This document shows, piece by piece, positions 26,089 to 37,434 of a DNA stretch of 48,786 nucleotides. The position numbers were made by a program, and so were the translations under genes. Source of the stretch: Nanobdellota archaeon (lineage in GTDB: Archaea > Nanobdellota > Nanobdellia > Parvarchaeales > Parvarchaeaceae); NCBI GenBank assembly GCA_021797085.1, contig JAKAAG010000005.1:1-48786 (forward strand), read 5' to 3'. The notes beneath the pieces are model-generated. The model worked only from the letters and a program-made list of their open reading frames with translations. It was not told the DNA's origin and did no database searches. Numbering within the stretch: position 1 is the first letter of the stretch; each line of letters opens with the position of its first letter.

Positions 26089-27129
26089 ATGGATTCTACA
26101 TATGCTGGTGCGTACGGACACGTTAAGGCACTTTACCTTAATCTTTTAAGAAAGGATGAAATAGATAGGATAAAGGAAACGAAGAAAGAGGAATTCATGA
26201 ATGTACTTTCTTCTACCTCTTACAAAAACGAAATCGATCAGTTCTATAATCGTTTTAAGGAGCCTGATATAATAGATATTGTAGTAAACACTCACTTTTT
26301 AAATAACTGTAACTCTGCCATAGGAGTTCTTCCAAGTATTGGAAAGCCGTTGATAAGAAGCTACCTTTCAAAGATAGACATACAGAACATAAAACTTATT
26401 CTGGCCGCAAAGCTTATAGGAAAGAACGTGGAAATGACTGAAAACCTTTTAACTATAGGAAGAAGTTTTCCATTGGGGTTATCAAGTCCTTTGATAAGCA
26501 AAGAAGAATACAGAAACATAATAGAACAGAAAGACATAGTTGAGGTAATAAATTACCTCACAAGATATCCTTATGGAAGGGTATTGCTTCCTTTTTCAGT
26601 CTCAGCGGAGTTAAGCAGAGATGTCTCTGGAATGTCATTAGCATTAGACATGGAATACTACAATGACCTCCTTAGAAACTTCAAGTTCTACAATGGAAAT
26701 GAGGGCCCTGTCCTTAGATTCATACAAGGATTAATAGACTTGAGGAATATAATAACCGTAATCAAAGAGATAGAACTGAAAAAACCTGCAAAAGAACTTT
26801 TGATAAAGGGGGGCTCAATAAACGTTGACAAACTGAATGATATGACAAAGATGAACATAGAAGACTTCATAAAGGACTTACCGTATGACTTAAATGATGC
26901 CCTGCAGCTTTACAAGCAGGACGGGCTTATAGCAAACTTTGAAGTAGAACTAAAGAGGGTTGTGCATGACAAGTACCTGCCGATATTCAGGGCAAACTCC
27001 CTTTCTGTGGCCTCAACGCTTTCATTCATAATAAGCGCAGAGATAGAAAGAGACACAATAAGGCTCAGCTGGTTTAAAAAATATTACAACATAGAAAAGA
27101 AAATAGTTGATATAGGATATGGAATTTAA
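26089..27129 (+). CDS. atpC: A/V-type ATP synthase subunit C
   Basis: TYAGAYGHVKALYLNLL; IIDLRNIITVIKEIEL region; ATG at 26089. Confidence 0.85.
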   Translation: MDSTYAGAYGHVKALYLNLLRKDEIDRIKETKKEEFMNVLSSTSYKNEIDQFYNRFKEPDIIDIVVNTHFLNNCNSAIGVLPSIGKPLIRSYLSKIDIQNIKLILAAKLIGKNVEMTENLLTIGRSFPLGLSSPLISKEEYRNIIEQKDIVEVINYLTRYPYGRVLLPFSVSAELSRDVSGMSLALDMEYYNDLLRNFKFYNGNEGPVLRFIQGLIDLRNIITVIKEIELKKPAKELLIKGGSINVDKLNDMTKMNIEDFIKDLPYDLNDALQLYKQDGLIANFEVELKRVVHDKYLPIFRANSLSVASTLSFIISAEIERDTIRLSWFKKYYNIEKKIVDIGYGI

Positions 27130-27442
27130 AAAAATAGTTTTCATAGGCGACAGGAGAGATGCACTGGGATTAAAGCTTGCCGGCATAGACAATTCAATGG
27201 ATTTAACAGGAAAAGAAGCGCTTAATGAAGTAATTAAATTAATAAAAAGCAAAGAATATAACCTTATAATAGCCGAAGAAGGTATAAAGGAATATGCGGA
27301 CCAAAATGAACTTAGCATAATAAATTTAAGTGTTGATCCGTTAGTATTGCTTATACCTTCACAGGAGGTAGAAGAAAGCAAGGAATCGCTGGAAAGCCTG
27401 GCAAAGAGAGTATTGGGGGTGGACATAACTAAATTAAAATAA
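27119..27442 (+). CDS. atpF: A/V-type ATP synthase subunit F
   Basis: [19 protein letters not shown]...[15 protein letters not shown]. Confidence 0.85.
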   Translation: MEFKKIVFIGDRRDALGLKLAGIDNSMDLTGKEALNEVIKLIKSKEYNLIIAEEGIKEYADQNELSIINLSVDPLVLLIPSQEVEESKESLESLAKRVLGVDITKLK

Positions 27443-27443
27443 A

Positions 27444-30400
27444 ATGGAAGGAAAAGTAATAGGAATTTCTGGTTCTGTGGTAACTGTCTCTGGTCTAGAA
27501 GACCCGAAAATGAACAACATCGTATTCATAGGAGAAAATGAACTTGTTGGTGAAATCGTAAAGATAGAAGAGAAAAATGCAATAGTACAAGTTTACGAAG
27601 ACACAAGCGGACTGAAAATAGGGGAAAAGGCAATTGACAGCAAAGAGCCTTTGTCAGTTGAACTTGGGCCGGGATTGATAGGATCTATATTCGATGGGAT
27701 ACAAAGGCCGTTGGATAAGATCCTAAATAAAGAAGGTACATTCATAAGCAGCGGAGTAAAAGTTAATTCATTGGACAGAGAAAAGAAATGGCACTTCAAG
27801 CCAAAAGTTGAAGAGGGAAAAGAGGTAGAAGCGGGAGAAGAAATTGGAGAAGTCAAGGAAACTTCGCTTATAAAACATAAGGTTCTTGTTCCAGTAAATC
27901 AAAAAGGGATAGTAAAGAAAATCGCAGAGGAAGGAGATTACACTGTAGATGAAATCATTGCAGTATTGGAAAACGACAAAAAAACTGAGGAAATAAAGCT
28001 GATGACAAAATGGCCTGTCAGAACTGCAAGACCTGTAAAGGAAAAACTTTCTCCAACGATTCCTCTTTTAACTGGACAGAGGGTAATAGACACGATGTTT
28101 CCTGTTGCGATGGGGGGAACTGCAGCAGTACCTGGGCCTTTTGGATCTGGAAAATGCGTATTGGGAGAAACTCCTGTTTTGTTAGCAAATGGCGAGATAA
28201 AAAGCATTGAAGAAATTTACAAAGAAAATGAAAACGATAGTGATATAGAGTACCAGGATGAAAATGAAACATTGTTAAGGCTTAAAAGCCCACTAAAACT
28301 ATTTTCGCTGTATGATGGAAAAGTTAAAGAAAGCAAGTCAAAATTTCTTTATAAGGGCAAAAGCGATTCAGTTATAAGAATAAAGACGAGGACAGGAAAG
28401 GAAGCAAAAGTAACACCTGTACACAAGCTATTCAGATTAGATGGAATGCGCATAAAGGAAGAATCTGCAGAAAACCTTAAAAAAGGAGACTATATAATCG
28501 CTATAAGAAGATTTGATGTAAATCAAGGAATGCAGAGAATAGATCCTTACGAATATTTATTTGATGCAAGAACAATAGACAAAAATATTTTACTAAAAAT
28601 GAGGGATTTACTTAAAAACGTTAAATCTACAAATAATTTTATCAAAAAAGACTTAAAATACAGCATAACGAGAAAATCGAAAAATCCTGCAATTAAATTA
28701 GAGTTAATAAACCGGGTTTACAAATCAGAAGGATTGCAATTACCGGATATAGATAAAGTTAGGGGTGACAGAGCTGGAAAACTAATGAAGATACCAAGAT
28801 ATGCAGATGAAAAATTTGCAGAATTTATTGGACTATTCGTAGCTGAAGGATACATAAGGGGAAGAAATACGGTAGTATTCACTAATTCTGACAACAAACT
28901 TATAAAGCGATTCAATTTCTTAGTTAAAGATCTATTTGGATTAAATTCGACTTTAGAAATACAAAAAGATAAGACGCCCAATGTTTTAGTTAATAGCGCA
29001 ATTTTGGTAAAATTTATTAGGAGATTAATAAACGCTAAAAACGCATCTGAAAAATACATACCAAATATTATAATGAAAGCTGATAATAAGGTATTGTCTG
29101 CGTTTATTAGAGGTTATTTCCTTGGAGATGGAAGTTTTTACGGTGGAAACGTAGAATTTTCAACCGCAAGCAAAAAATTGCAGATTCAACTTTCTTATAC
29201 ATTAACTAGATTAGGGATAATTAACTCTATGCATTCTGAAAAAGTTAAAGGTTATAACGATAAAAATAGGATTTATATAAGAAACTTGAAGGAGTTAAAA
29301 AAATTCTACCAAAACATAAATGATAGCTCTCAAAAATATGAAAAAATTAATAGAATAATAAATTACATAAAATCTAAAGATAGCTCCTACACTTCTATAG
29401 ATTTAATGCCTCTAAACAGCAATTACGTAGAAAACTTATATAAAAGATATTCAAATTACTCTGAATTGAAAGAAAAAGGCATAGAAATAACAAACTACAC
29501 AAGTGGAAATGAGAATTTTACTGTGGATAGCTTCAACAAATTCTTAAGTGCTATTTCAAATTCAAATAGAGAGGGTACCTTAGAGCTAAAGAATCTTGTA
29601 GAAATTCAAAAAATGTTAGACTTTGTTTACTTCGACAAGATAACAGAGATAGAAGAAATAAGAGGACCATTTGATGTATACGATGTTGTAACTCCTGAAT
29701 TTGGCAGCAACTTTGTAGGAGGTAACGGTGCTATACTTCTACATAACACTGTAATTCAGCACCAGCTTGCAAAATGGTCAGATGCAGACGTTATAGTATA
29801 CGTTGGCTGCGGTGAAAGGGGAAATGAGATGACGGAGATACTTACAACCTTTCCAGAATTAAAGGATCCAAAAAGCGGCAAGCCTTTGATGGACAGAACC
29901 ATACTCATAGCAAATACCTCAAACATGCCTGTAGCAGCAAGAGAAGCTAGCATTTACACTGGAATAACACTTGCAGAATATTACAGGGATATGGGTTACA
30001 GCGTAGCCGTAATGGCCGACAGTACTTCAAGATGGGCCGAAGCCTTAAGGGAGCTCTCCGGAAGACTAGAAGAGATGCCTGGAGAGGAAGGTTACCCTGC
30101 TTACCTTGGAAGAAGGATAGGAGAGTTCTATGAAAGGGCTGGAAGGGCAAGAATACTAAGCGGAAAAATAGGTGCAGCAACCATAATAGGAGCAGTTTCT
30201 CCACCCGGCGGTGACATATCAGAACCGGTTTCGCAAAACACTCTTAGGGTTACAAGGGTCTTTTGGGCATTAGATGCATCGCTTGCTAACGCCAGGCATT
30301 TCCCCTCTATAAACTGGCTTAACAGCTATTCCTTGTATACAGATGAATTAGACCAATGGTACAGAAAAAACATCGCAGAGGACTGGCCTGAACTAAGAGA

Positions 30401-30788
30401 CAAAGCAATGGCTACACTGCAAAAAGAGGCAGAAATAAATGAAATTGTACAGCTGGTTGGTTACGATGCACTTCCAGAATCAGACAAACTTATACTTGAC
30501 ATTGCAAGAATGCTTAGAGAGGACTACCTTCAACAGAACGCTTTTGATGAGATAGATACCTACGCATCTGTAAGCAAACAGTACAAGATGCTAAAAGTTA
30601 TAAACGAAGTATTTGACGCCGAAAAAGCTGCACTTGAGAGAAATGTTCCAATTGAAAAACTGCAATCAATACAGATAAAACCAAAGATAGCAAGATTGAG
30701 ATATACAAAGGAAGAAGAGATTGATGATAGATTAAAGGAAATAGAAAAGGACATAGAAACAATAAAAAAGACAAACACGGAGAAGTAA
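27444..30788 (+). CDS. atpA: A/V-type ATP synthase catalytic subunit A, intein-containing precursor
   Basis: GPFGSGK|C...[44 protein letters not shown]. Confidence 0.97.
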   Translation: MEGKVIGISGSVVTVSGLEDPKMNNIVFIGENELVGEIVKIEEKNAIVQVYEDTSGLKIGEKAIDSKEPLSVELGPGLIGSIFDGIQRPLDKILNKEGTFISSGVKVNSLDREKKWHFKPKVEEGKEVEAGEEIGEVKETSLIKHKVLVPVNQKGIVKKIAEEGDYTVDEIIAVLENDKKTEEIKLMTKWPVRTARPVKEKLSPTIPLLTGQRVIDTMFPVAMGGTAAVPGPFGSGKCVLGETPVLLANGEIKSIEEIYKENENDSDIEYQDENETLLRLKSPLKLFSLYDGKVKESKSKFLYKGKSDSVIRIKTRTGKEAKVTPVHKLFRLDGMRIKEESAENLKKGDYIIAIRRFDVNQGMQRIDPYEYLFDARTIDKNILLKMRDLLKNVKSTNNFIKKDLKYSITRKSKNPAIKLELINRVYKSEGLQLPDIDKVRGDRAGKLMKIPRYADEKFAEFIGLFVAEGYIRGRNTVVFTNSDNKLIKRFNFLVKDLFGLNSTLEIQKDKTPNVLVNSAILVKFIRRLINAKNASEKYIPNIIMKADNKVLSAFIRGYFLGDGSFYGGNVEFSTASKKLQIQLSYTLTRLGIINSMHSEKVKGYNDKNRIYIRNLKELKKFYQNINDSSQKYEKINRIINYIKSKDSSYTSIDLMPLNSNYVENLYKRYSNYSELKEKGIEITNYTSGNENFTVDSFNKFLSAISNSNREGTLELKNLVEIQKMLDFVYFDKITEIEEIRGPFDVYDVVTPEFGSNFVGGNGAILLHNTVIQHQLAKWSDADVIVYVGCGERGNEMTEILTTFPELKDPKSGKPLMDRTILIANTSNMPVAAREASIYTGITLAEYYRDMGYSVAVMADSTSRWAEALRELSGRLEEMPGEEGYPAYLGRRIGEFYERAGRARILSGKIGAATIIGAVSPPGGDISEPVSQNTLRVTRVFWALDASLANARHFPSINWLNSYSLYTDELDQWYRKNIAEDWPELRDKAMATLQKEAEINEIVQLVGYDALPESDKLILDIARMLREDYLQQNAFDEIDTYASVSKQYKMLKVINEVFDAEKAALERNVPIEKLQSIQIKPKIARLRYTKEEEIDDRLKEIEKDIETIKKTNTEK
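28155..29747 (+). mobile_element. Intein (531 aa) with LAGLIDADG homing endonuclease domain, P-loop site of ATPase subunit A
   Basis: Starts [22 protein letters not shown] (Cys1, block A), TPVH (block B), [11 protein letters not shown] and [12 protein letters not shown] (LAGLIDADG-type motifs), ends ILLHN before +1 Thr; both junctions in frame. Confidence 0.95.
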
Positions 30789-30789
30789 C

Positions 30790-32169
30790 ATGGAAGAAAT
30801 AGAATATAAGACAATTGAAAGAGTAACAAATGTTTTGCTCTTTGTTAAGGACGTAAAGAATGCCGGTTACAATGAGCAGGTTGAAATAGAACTTGAAAAT
30901 GGCAAAAAAGTAAGCGGCCAGGTTCTTGCAACTAATGAGGATGTGACTATTGTGCAGGTATTTGGTGAAACGACCGGAATGAATACTCAGACAACTAAAG
31001 TAAGGTTTAAGGGAACGACTTTCAAAATGCCAGTAAGCATGGACATGGTTGGCAGAGTATTCGATGGATTAGGTAGGCCAAGGGATGGCGGCATACCAAT
31101 CTTCAGCGATGAAAAGATGGACATAAACGGCAGTCCTATAAACCCCTACGCAAGAGAAGAACCTTCAGAGTTTGTACAAACGGGGATATCTTCAATAGAC
31201 TGCATGAATACTTTAGTAAGAGGCCAGAAACTTCCAATATTTTCTGGTTCTGGTCTTTCGCATAACAAGCTTGCTGCACAGATAGTAAAGCAGGCAAAAA
31301 TACTTGGGGAAAAGGAGAATTTCTTCGTTGTTTTCGGTGGGATAGGGATAAACAGCGAGGATGCAAACTTCTTTATAAATGAATTCCAGAACAGCGGTGC
31401 GCTTGAAAGATCAGTGATATTCCTAAACCTTGCTGCAGAACCTTCAATGGAGAGGGTAATTCTTCCAAGACTTGCACTTACTGCTGCAGAGTATCTAGCT
31501 TACGAAAAAAACGCACACGTAATTGTTATACTCACAGACATGACAAATTACGCAGAAGCATTGCGTGAAATATCTGCAGCTAGAGATGAAGTACCTGGAA
31601 GAAGAGGTTACCCCGGGTACATGTACACAGACCTTGCAAGCCTTTTTGAAAGGGCCGGAAAAGTAAAAGGAAAGGAAGGTTCGGTGACTCAGCTCCCAAT
31701 ACTTACAATGCCAAGTGATGACATAACACACCCAATACCAGATTTAACTGGTTACATTACTGAAGGGCAAATCGTTCTAAGCAGGGCATTGGACAAAAGC
31801 GGTATTTACCCAGAAGTTGACGTGCTTTTATCATTGTCAAGGCTTATGAACCAAGGCATAGGAAAGGATTCTACAAGAGAAGATCACAGGAATGTTTCTG
31901 ATCAGTTATATGCTGCATATGCAAAAGGAAAGGAACTTAGAAGCTTAACTGAAATAGTAGGTGAAGATGCATTGAGCAAAATTGACAAACAATACCTGCA
32001 TTTTGCAGAAGAATTTGAGAATAGATTCATAAAACAAGGATTCAATGAGGACAGAAGCATAACCGAAACCCTTGACCTTGGATGGGAGCTTTTAAGCAGC
32101 ATAGACAAAAGCGAGATGAAAAGAATAAAACCAGAATTCATAGAAAAGTACGGGAAATGGAAACAATAA
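30790..32169 (+). CDS. atpB: A/V-type ATP synthase subunit B
   Basis: [53 protein letters not shown]. Confidence 0.97.
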   Translation: MEEIEYKTIERVTNVLLFVKDVKNAGYNEQVEIELENGKKVSGQVLATNEDVTIVQVFGETTGMNTQTTKVRFKGTTFKMPVSMDMVGRVFDGLGRPRDGGIPIFSDEKMDINGSPINPYAREEPSEFVQTGISSIDCMNTLVRGQKLPIFSGSGLSHNKLAAQIVKQAKILGEKENFFVVFGGIGINSEDANFFINEFQNSGALERSVIFLNLAAEPSMERVILPRLALTAAEYLAYEKNAHVIVILTDMTNYAEALREISAARDEVPGRRGYPGYMYTDLASLFERAGKVKGKEGSVTQLPILTMPSDDITHPIPDLTGYITEGQIVLSRALDKSGIYPEVDVLLSLSRLMNQGIGKDSTREDHRNVSDQLYAAYAKGKELRSLTEIVGEDALSKIDKQYLHFAEEFENRFIKQGFNEDRSITETLDLGWELLSSIDKSEMKRIKPEFIEKYGKWKQ

Positions 32170-32768
32170 GAGTAACGAGAAGGGAACTGATAGAAACAAA
32201 GAGAAGGATAAAGACTGCAAACAGGGGTTTGCAGTTGCTGAAGATGAAAAGGTCCTCTCTTATATTGGAATTTTTTGAGCTGGCAAAACAGGTCCAAAGC
32301 ATGAAGACTGATCTTAAAAGATTCATGGACAGAAGCCGAGAAAGCCTTGAGATAGCTGAGGCTTTGAGCGGAAGGATAACTATAGAGAGGGTTGCACAGG
32401 AACAAAGCGAAAAGCTTGCCAGTCTGAAAGCAAGAAACGTTATGGGTTTGGTTATACCAAACATAAATGTAAACGAGACCATTGATGTTCTTAGCAAAAG
32501 CGATAGCCTGACAATACCTACTCCGGTTTACGATGCAAAAAACATGTACTCTTCATTTCTTTCAATGCTTATAGAAATCGCTGAAAAGGAAACTGCAATG
32601 AGGAATCTGTTGAATGAGATATATAAGTTGAACAGAAGGACAAATTCAATAGAAAACGTGATAATACCCAGATGGGAAGCAAAGATAAAGTACATAAAAC
32701 AAAGCTTAGATGATATGGAAAGAGATAGACTAGTATCAATCAAATTTATAAAGAGGCTGCATAGCTAA
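32157..32768 (+). CDS. atpD: A/V-type ATP synthase subunit D
   Basis: [51 protein letters not shown] 32157 overlaps the 3' end of B. Confidence 0.93.
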   Translation: METIRVTRRELIETKRRIKTANRGLQLLKMKRSSLILEFFELAKQVQSMKTDLKRFMDRSRESLEIAEALSGRITIERVAQEQSEKLASLKARNVMGLVIPNINVNETIDVLSKSDSLTIPTPVYDAKNMYSSFLSMLIEIAEKETAMRNLLNEIYKLNRRTNSIENVIIPRWEAKIKYIKQSLDDMERDRLVSIKFIKRLHS

Positions 32769-33085
32769 TGGAATCGCTTGAAACTCTGCAAAGAATAAGA
32801 GAGATAGAAGACTTGTCTACAAAGAAAATTGAACAGGCACAGGAAAAGGCAAACAACTTAATAGAAGAAACGGAAAAACAAAACGAGGAAAAGATAAAAA
32901 AAGCTGAAAGAGAGGCACATGAAATAATGAACAGTGCGATAGAAAAAGTGGAGAAGGAAACTGAAAAACTCAGAGAAGAAGCACTAAAAGACGCAAGTCA
33001 AAAAGCCGCTACTATAAAACCGCTTGATGAACATGAAATGCTGGAGATATTTGAACAGGTCTTGAAGGAGGAATTTAAACTATAA
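32768..33085 (+). CDS. ahaH: A/V-type ATP synthase subunit H (peripheral stalk)
   Basis: 105-aa charged coiled coil between D and I. Confidence 0.75.
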   Translation: MESLETLQRIREIEDLSTKKIEQAQEKANNLIEETEKQNEEKIKKAEREAHEIMNSAIEKVEKETEKLREEALKDASQKAATIKPLDEHEMLEIFEQVLKEEFKL

Positions 33086-35016
33086 TGTTTCTGCCAAGTA
33101 AAATAGAAAAGATAAGGTTGATACTGCCTAAAATTTACTATGATAAGGCCATTACTTTACTCGGAGAGCTTGGATTCCTGCAGATAGAGGTCCTAGAAAG
33201 CGAAAGCAAAAAAATCTTAAGAGACTTCAAAGAGATTGAATTTGACAAGATAAACAAGTATGGACAGAAAATAAGAAGTTTGGAAAGCAGCCTGATAAAA
33301 CAGAAACCTGCAAATATTGAAATAAAAAACCTTCAGCAGGTTTTCCACGAAGCCGACAAGATAAAGATATATGAAGAGGTAAATGAAATAAAAAAGGAGG
33401 AGGAAAAGATAAACGCCGACATTAAAGAAAGCGATTCCATAATGAACATTGTAAACCTGATGAAGGACTTTAAATACGATTTTAAGATACTTAGCGGTAC
33501 TAGAGTAGAATCTTTTCTGATGCTGAAAAGCAAGGATAACAATGCATTTGTTCCATTGATAAAAAAAGAAATTGATTGCGAATGCATAGAACTTGAAAGC
33601 GCTTACATATTCACAATAGAAAAGCACAACAAGGAAAAGCTTGCCAACTTGGCAAACAAGGAAGATATAAGCCTGATAAAGATACCTGAAATAAACGGTA
33701 AAATCGAAGAGATAACAAAGGTACAGCAGAACAACATTAAGACGAAGAAGGAAAGACTTTTAAAATTAAACAAAAAACTTGAAGTACTTTCAAAGAAATA
33801 CTATGGAATTGTAACCAATCTCAAAGAATACCTTGACATAGAGGCAAAAAAGACATCTGTAATCCCAAAAATAGGCTCAACTGATTACATGACAGTAATT
33901 GAGGGGTGGATAGAAAGCAAGAAAATATCAATATTAGATGAAGAGCTTAATAAACTAACTGGCGAGCAGTTCATACTAGAAAAAATAAAGACAGATGAAG
34001 AGCCTCCTACTAAAATGGAGAATCCGGTTTCATTCAAGCTCTATGAGTTCTTCATAAAATTTTATTCGATACCAAAAAGCAGCGAGATTGATCCGACAAT
34101 ATTTTTTGGTATAGCTTTTCCAATATTCTTTGGATTGATGGTTGGAGATGCCGGATACGGTGCAACTTTTCTAGTACTTAGCTTCTGGCTTGTTCATAGG
34201 ATAAAGCACCCACCTAAAAAAAGTCACATACCTAGAAAACTTGCAAAATTTGTAAAGACCATAATAAGCAAAAACAGCCTCATGATGATAATGAAGGCGA
34301 TAATTCCTGGATCTGCAATAGCCGTTGCTCTTGGAGTTATATTCAATGAGTATTTCGGATTTTCTTTGCCTTATACACCACTTTTCGACGTTACAAAACG
34401 TGTGTCTACCTTGCTATTAATATCAGGTTGGATAGGAGTAGCAATGGTGTCATTTGGCTTTGTTCTTGGAGCTCTTAACGCCTTATACAATAAGAAAGTA
34501 AAGAAAGCTATTGGAAGAGTAGGCTGGCTTTTGGTTGCATGGGGAATTGTAATTGTAGGTTTAGCTGTTCTCCATAAAGAAAGCATAGGCTTCTCCAACT
34601 TAGAAGCCGTCGGCAGTTATGCGGCAATAATAATAGGAATTATTTTAGTTCTTAGGTCAGAAGGTACGCAGTCTCTAATGGAGATCCCTTCAGTGATAAG
34701 CCACATACTATCATACACTAGGCTTGTTGGCATACTTCTTGCTTCTGTGATTCTTGCGCAGGTCATAAACTTGATATTTGTTTCAAGCTTAAGCAGCTCT
34801 ATACCTTTTATCATCGGGGGAGTAATAATACTTGTCTTCGGTCAGCTTTTCAACATAGTAATTGCATTGTTTGAAGGCGGCATACAGGGAGCAAGGCTTA
34901 TCTACGTTGAATTCTTTTCTAAGTTCTTTGAAGGAAACGGAAACATGTTTAGACCCTTCAAGATAGAAAGGAGAAACACATCAAATGTCTACGTTAAAAA
35001 CGCAAAAAAAGAATAA
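33085..35016 (+). CDS. atpI: A/V-type ATP synthase subunit I (a)
   Basis: IFFGIAFPIFFGLMVGDAGYGATFLVLSFWL; SHILSYTRLVGILLASVILA; FEGGIQGARLIYVEFFSKFFEGNG. Confidence 0.95.
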   Translation: MFLPSKIEKIRLILPKIYYDKAITLLGELGFLQIEVLESESKKILRDFKEIEFDKINKYGQKIRSLESSLIKQKPANIEIKNLQQVFHEADKIKIYEEVNEIKKEEEKINADIKESDSIMNIVNLMKDFKYDFKILSGTRVESFLMLKSKDNNAFVPLIKKEIDCECIELESAYIFTIEKHNKEKLANLANKEDISLIKIPEINGKIEEITKVQQNNIKTKKERLLKLNKKLEVLSKKYYGIVTNLKEYLDIEAKKTSVIPKIGSTDYMTVIEGWIESKKISILDEELNKLTGEQFILEKIKTDEEPPTKMENPVSFKLYEFFIKFYSIPKSSEIDPTIFFGIAFPIFFGLMVGDAGYGATFLVLSFWLVHRIKHPPKKSHIPRKLAKFVKTIISKNSLMMIMKAIIPGSAIAVALGVIFNEYFGFSLPYTPLFDVTKRVSTLLLISGWIGVAMVSFGFVLGALNALYNKKVKKAIGRVGWLLVAWGIVIVGLAVLHKESIGFSNLEAVGSYAAIIIGIILVLRSEGTQSLMEIPSVISHILSYTRLVGILLASVILAQVINLIFVSSLSSSIPFIIGGVIILVFGQLFNIVIALFEGGIQGARLIYVEFFSKFFEGNGNMFRPFKIERRNTSNVYVKNAKKE

Positions 35017-35138
35017 GGCTATAAACTAATATAGAATCTGAGTCCAGTTTAAAGAATCTTAACGTATTGGTAAAAATTTGAAGCTATTTAAACAGTATAT
35101 ATAGTACTATAATTTTACAAACACATTTAGCTTAAATG

Positions 35139-35152
35139 ATTGAATATTCAAT
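35139..35152. repeat. Perfect 14-bp palindrome ATTGAATATTCAAT followed by a T-run
   Basis: Read directly; in the roughly 260-bp ORF-free region downstream of the ATPase operon. Confidence 0.6.
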
Positions 35153-35276
35153 TTTTTAATAAAAAAGAAATCTTAGTGAACTTAAATAAACAAAAAAATT
35201 CTGATTAAAAAACAAATTTAAGAGGCTTAAGGTTTTAATCGAATTTATGCACGTTACAAGTAACTAACAATCTAAC

Positions 35277-35843
35277 TTATGGTGGAGATTGCAAATGTGA
35301 GTAAAATCCATTGAAGCCTATGAAGAAGGCTGCGAAAGCAGTTAGTATTAAAAGTATGAACAAGAACCAATAAGCGTATCTGCCACTGCCTTTTGTATTT
35401 AAGTATACAATAGGTGCAAAAAGCGAAGATAGTGCTGCTGCAATGTAGAATCCCAATGCAGAGATAAGATCCAATCCACTCTCAAGATGAAATGCTATCA
35501 TTCCGACTGTACCTACCGCAATATATATACCGAGGAATACAGCAAATATTGATAAAATTCTAGCATCCATTTTCTTGTAAGTCATACAAGCAATTGAAAT
35601 AAGAAGAAGACCAACTATTAAAAGTGGATCACCGAACAACATATTATAAGCACCCGGTAATGGCCAGGTAAACGACATTACAAATCCGCTTACTGCATCG
35701 AATGTACCAAATATAAACGAGGGTACAATCAACATACTAAAATCTTTCTTGCCACGTATCAAAAGATAGACATAAAATGCAAATAATAATGCGCTAAATC
35801 CAGCAGATAAAAGCATTACCGTCAATGAATCGACGAATCCCAT
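35277..35843 (-). CDS. DUF981-like multi-TM membrane protein
   Basis: FVDSLTVMLLSAGF ... FGTFDAVSGFVMSFTWPLPGAYNMLFGDPLLIVGLLL. Confidence 0.65.
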   Translation of the reverse strand: MGFVDSLTVMLLSAGFSALLFAFYVYLLIRGKKDFSMLIVPSFIFGTFDAVSGFVMSFTWPLPGAYNMLFGDPLLIVGLLLISIACMTYKKMDARILSIFAVFLGIYIAVGTVGMIAFHLESGLDLISALGFYIAAALSSLFAPIVYLNTKGSGRYAYWFLFILLILTAFAAFFIGFNGFYSHLQSPP

Positions 35844-35911
35844 ACTATTTCAACTATTTTATCATATAAAAGGCTTTATAAAATAATTTAATGTTCGCTG
35901 ATAAGTAGTCA

Positions 35912-36226
35912 CTATATGTAATTTGTCTCACTATTCTCAGAATCCCTCATTAAAATCATCTTTGCGTAGTTTAAAACCTCTTTATTGTAGGTAGTTCCTA
36001 TTTCTCTTCCTTCTTCTATGTCAATCAAACGCTCTAAATTACTCAAAGTTATCTTTCTGTTTAATATCAGTGCAGACGCTGCCTGATAAGCCGGATTCAA
36101 ATGTAATTTTATATTTGAATAAATCTGTAATAAGCGGCTTTTTACACTATATCTAAGGGTTTGAATGTGAGAATCCTTACCCGAGTAATCATTGTTTAGG
36201 CATTCTTCTACACTGCCTTTTTTCAT
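35912..36226 (-). CDS. Hypothetical protein (104 aa)
   Basis: Isolated ORF with ATG and AT-rich upstream; no family recognised. Confidence 0.4.
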   Translation of the reverse strand: MKKGSVEECLNNDYSGKDSHIQTLRYSVKSRLLQIYSNIKLHLNPAYQAASALILNRKITLSNLERLIDIEEGREIGTTYNKEVLNYAKMILMRDSENSETNYI

Positions 36227-36377
36227 ATTTTTATAAATATTTGAAAGTATATAATCTTTATCTATATTAATTTGAACATTTTGTACTATCGTTAGCGGGG
36301 AGGTATCCGAATATCGGCATCTCGAATATATAATTTACCCAATCAAGGCTTAAATAAAATAAGCTGCTTATAATAAA

Positions 36378-37145
36378 ATGCCTAAAAAATCAAGTAATGC
36401 TTATTTCTATGAAGGTTTCGTAAGACAATACATCGATTCGCAGCCGTCTAACCCGAGACATAAATATATCGATAAACCTGCCATGCACAAGGCTGTACCG
36501 GATTTAAACGGAAAAAGCGTCCTTGCAATTGGCTGCGGGAGCGGAGATGAGCTAAATTACCTTAGATATAAAGGGGCCAGAAAGGTGGTTGGGATAGATT
36601 CTTCAGAGTACATGGTAAAGGCTTCAAGGATCAATGCTCCGGAAGCGGAGGTCTACAAGATGTCTGCCGATAAGCTAGCTTTTAAAAAGGAAAGCTTTGA
36701 TTTTGTTTATTCAGATTTGGCGGTTCACTATGTAAGTGACATTGGAAAGGTCTTCTTAAATGTTTACAGGGTTCTTAATAAAAACGGGCTGTTTCTTTTC
36801 TCAACTACTCATCCGATTGAAGATACGTTAGAGAAAATAAAATTAAGCGGCCAAAAAGAATTGAAAGTATTGGGTTACAGCAAAATAAACGGCATAATTG
36901 ACAGGGTATATGGAGATTATTTTAATAAAAAAAGGATAACAGAAAAATGGTTTGGCGGAGACGAAGTAACTTTCTATTATACCCCGATTTCAGATATAAT
37001 AAATAAAGCCATTCTATCAGGATTTAGAATCGTAGAAGTGTTAGAGCCAAAGCCGCTAAAGTCGATGCAAAAGGCCAGCCCAGATCTTTACAAAAGAATG
37101 GCTAGAATACCTTTTATCTTAATATTTAAGCTAAAAAAAGAATAA
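36378..37145 (+). CDS. Class I SAM-dependent methyltransferase
   Basis: KSVLAIGCGSGDELNYLRYKGARKVVGIDSSEYMV; FDFVYSDLAVHYV. Confidence 0.88.
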   Translation: MPKKSSNAYFYEGFVRQYIDSQPSNPRHKYIDKPAMHKAVPDLNGKSVLAIGCGSGDELNYLRYKGARKVVGIDSSEYMVKASRINAPEAEVYKMSADKLAFKKESFDFVYSDLAVHYVSDIGKVFLNVYRVLNKNGLFLFSTTHPIEDTLEKIKLSGQKELKVLGYSKINGIIDRVYGDYFNKKRITEKWFGGDEVTFYYTPISDIINKAILSGFRIVEVLEPKPLKSMQKASPDLYKRMARIPFILIFKLKKE

Positions 37146-37298
37146 AAAGCCGCCATAATCTAATCCTTCGGTTTTATCATTTTATACAACCGTATTATGA
37201 ATACATGAATAATCCCATAATCCTAAGGTAATTCTCAGTATCATCATGATATTTAGGGTGAAATTAAGAACGAGATATCATATACCCCGCACTATCGT

Positions 37299-37371
37299 TA
37301 GCCCTGACCGGATTTGAACCGGTGTCTAGGGCTCCAAAGGCCCTCGTGCTTGGCCACTACACTACAGGGCT
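37299..37371 (-). tRNA. tRNA-Gln (anticodon TTG)
   Basis: Reverse complement agccctgtagtgtagtggccaagcacgagggcctttggagccctagacaccggttcaaatccggtcagggcta: perfect acceptor agccctg/cagggct, anticodon loop ctttgga, canonical T-loop TTCAAAT. Confidence 0.95.
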
Positions 37372-37434
37372 ATAACATTAGCTTATGAAAGCTTCAAATA
37401 TAAAACTTAAATATACCGAAACCTAGAGATTTAA

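Noticed and set aside
27022-27426. Minus-strand ORF of 134 aa opposite atpC/atpF
   Set aside because: Antisense shadow spanning two well-supported ATPase genes.
36290-36345. gcggggaggtatccgaatatcggcatctcg as a tRNA fragment
   Set aside because: No acceptor or anticodon stems can be assembled; only the short shared repeat is supportable.
37230-37260. Possible C/D-box sRNA (ATGATGA and CTGA on minus strand)
   Set aside because: The boxes are only 2 nt apart and in the wrong order/spacing for a C/D guide RNA.
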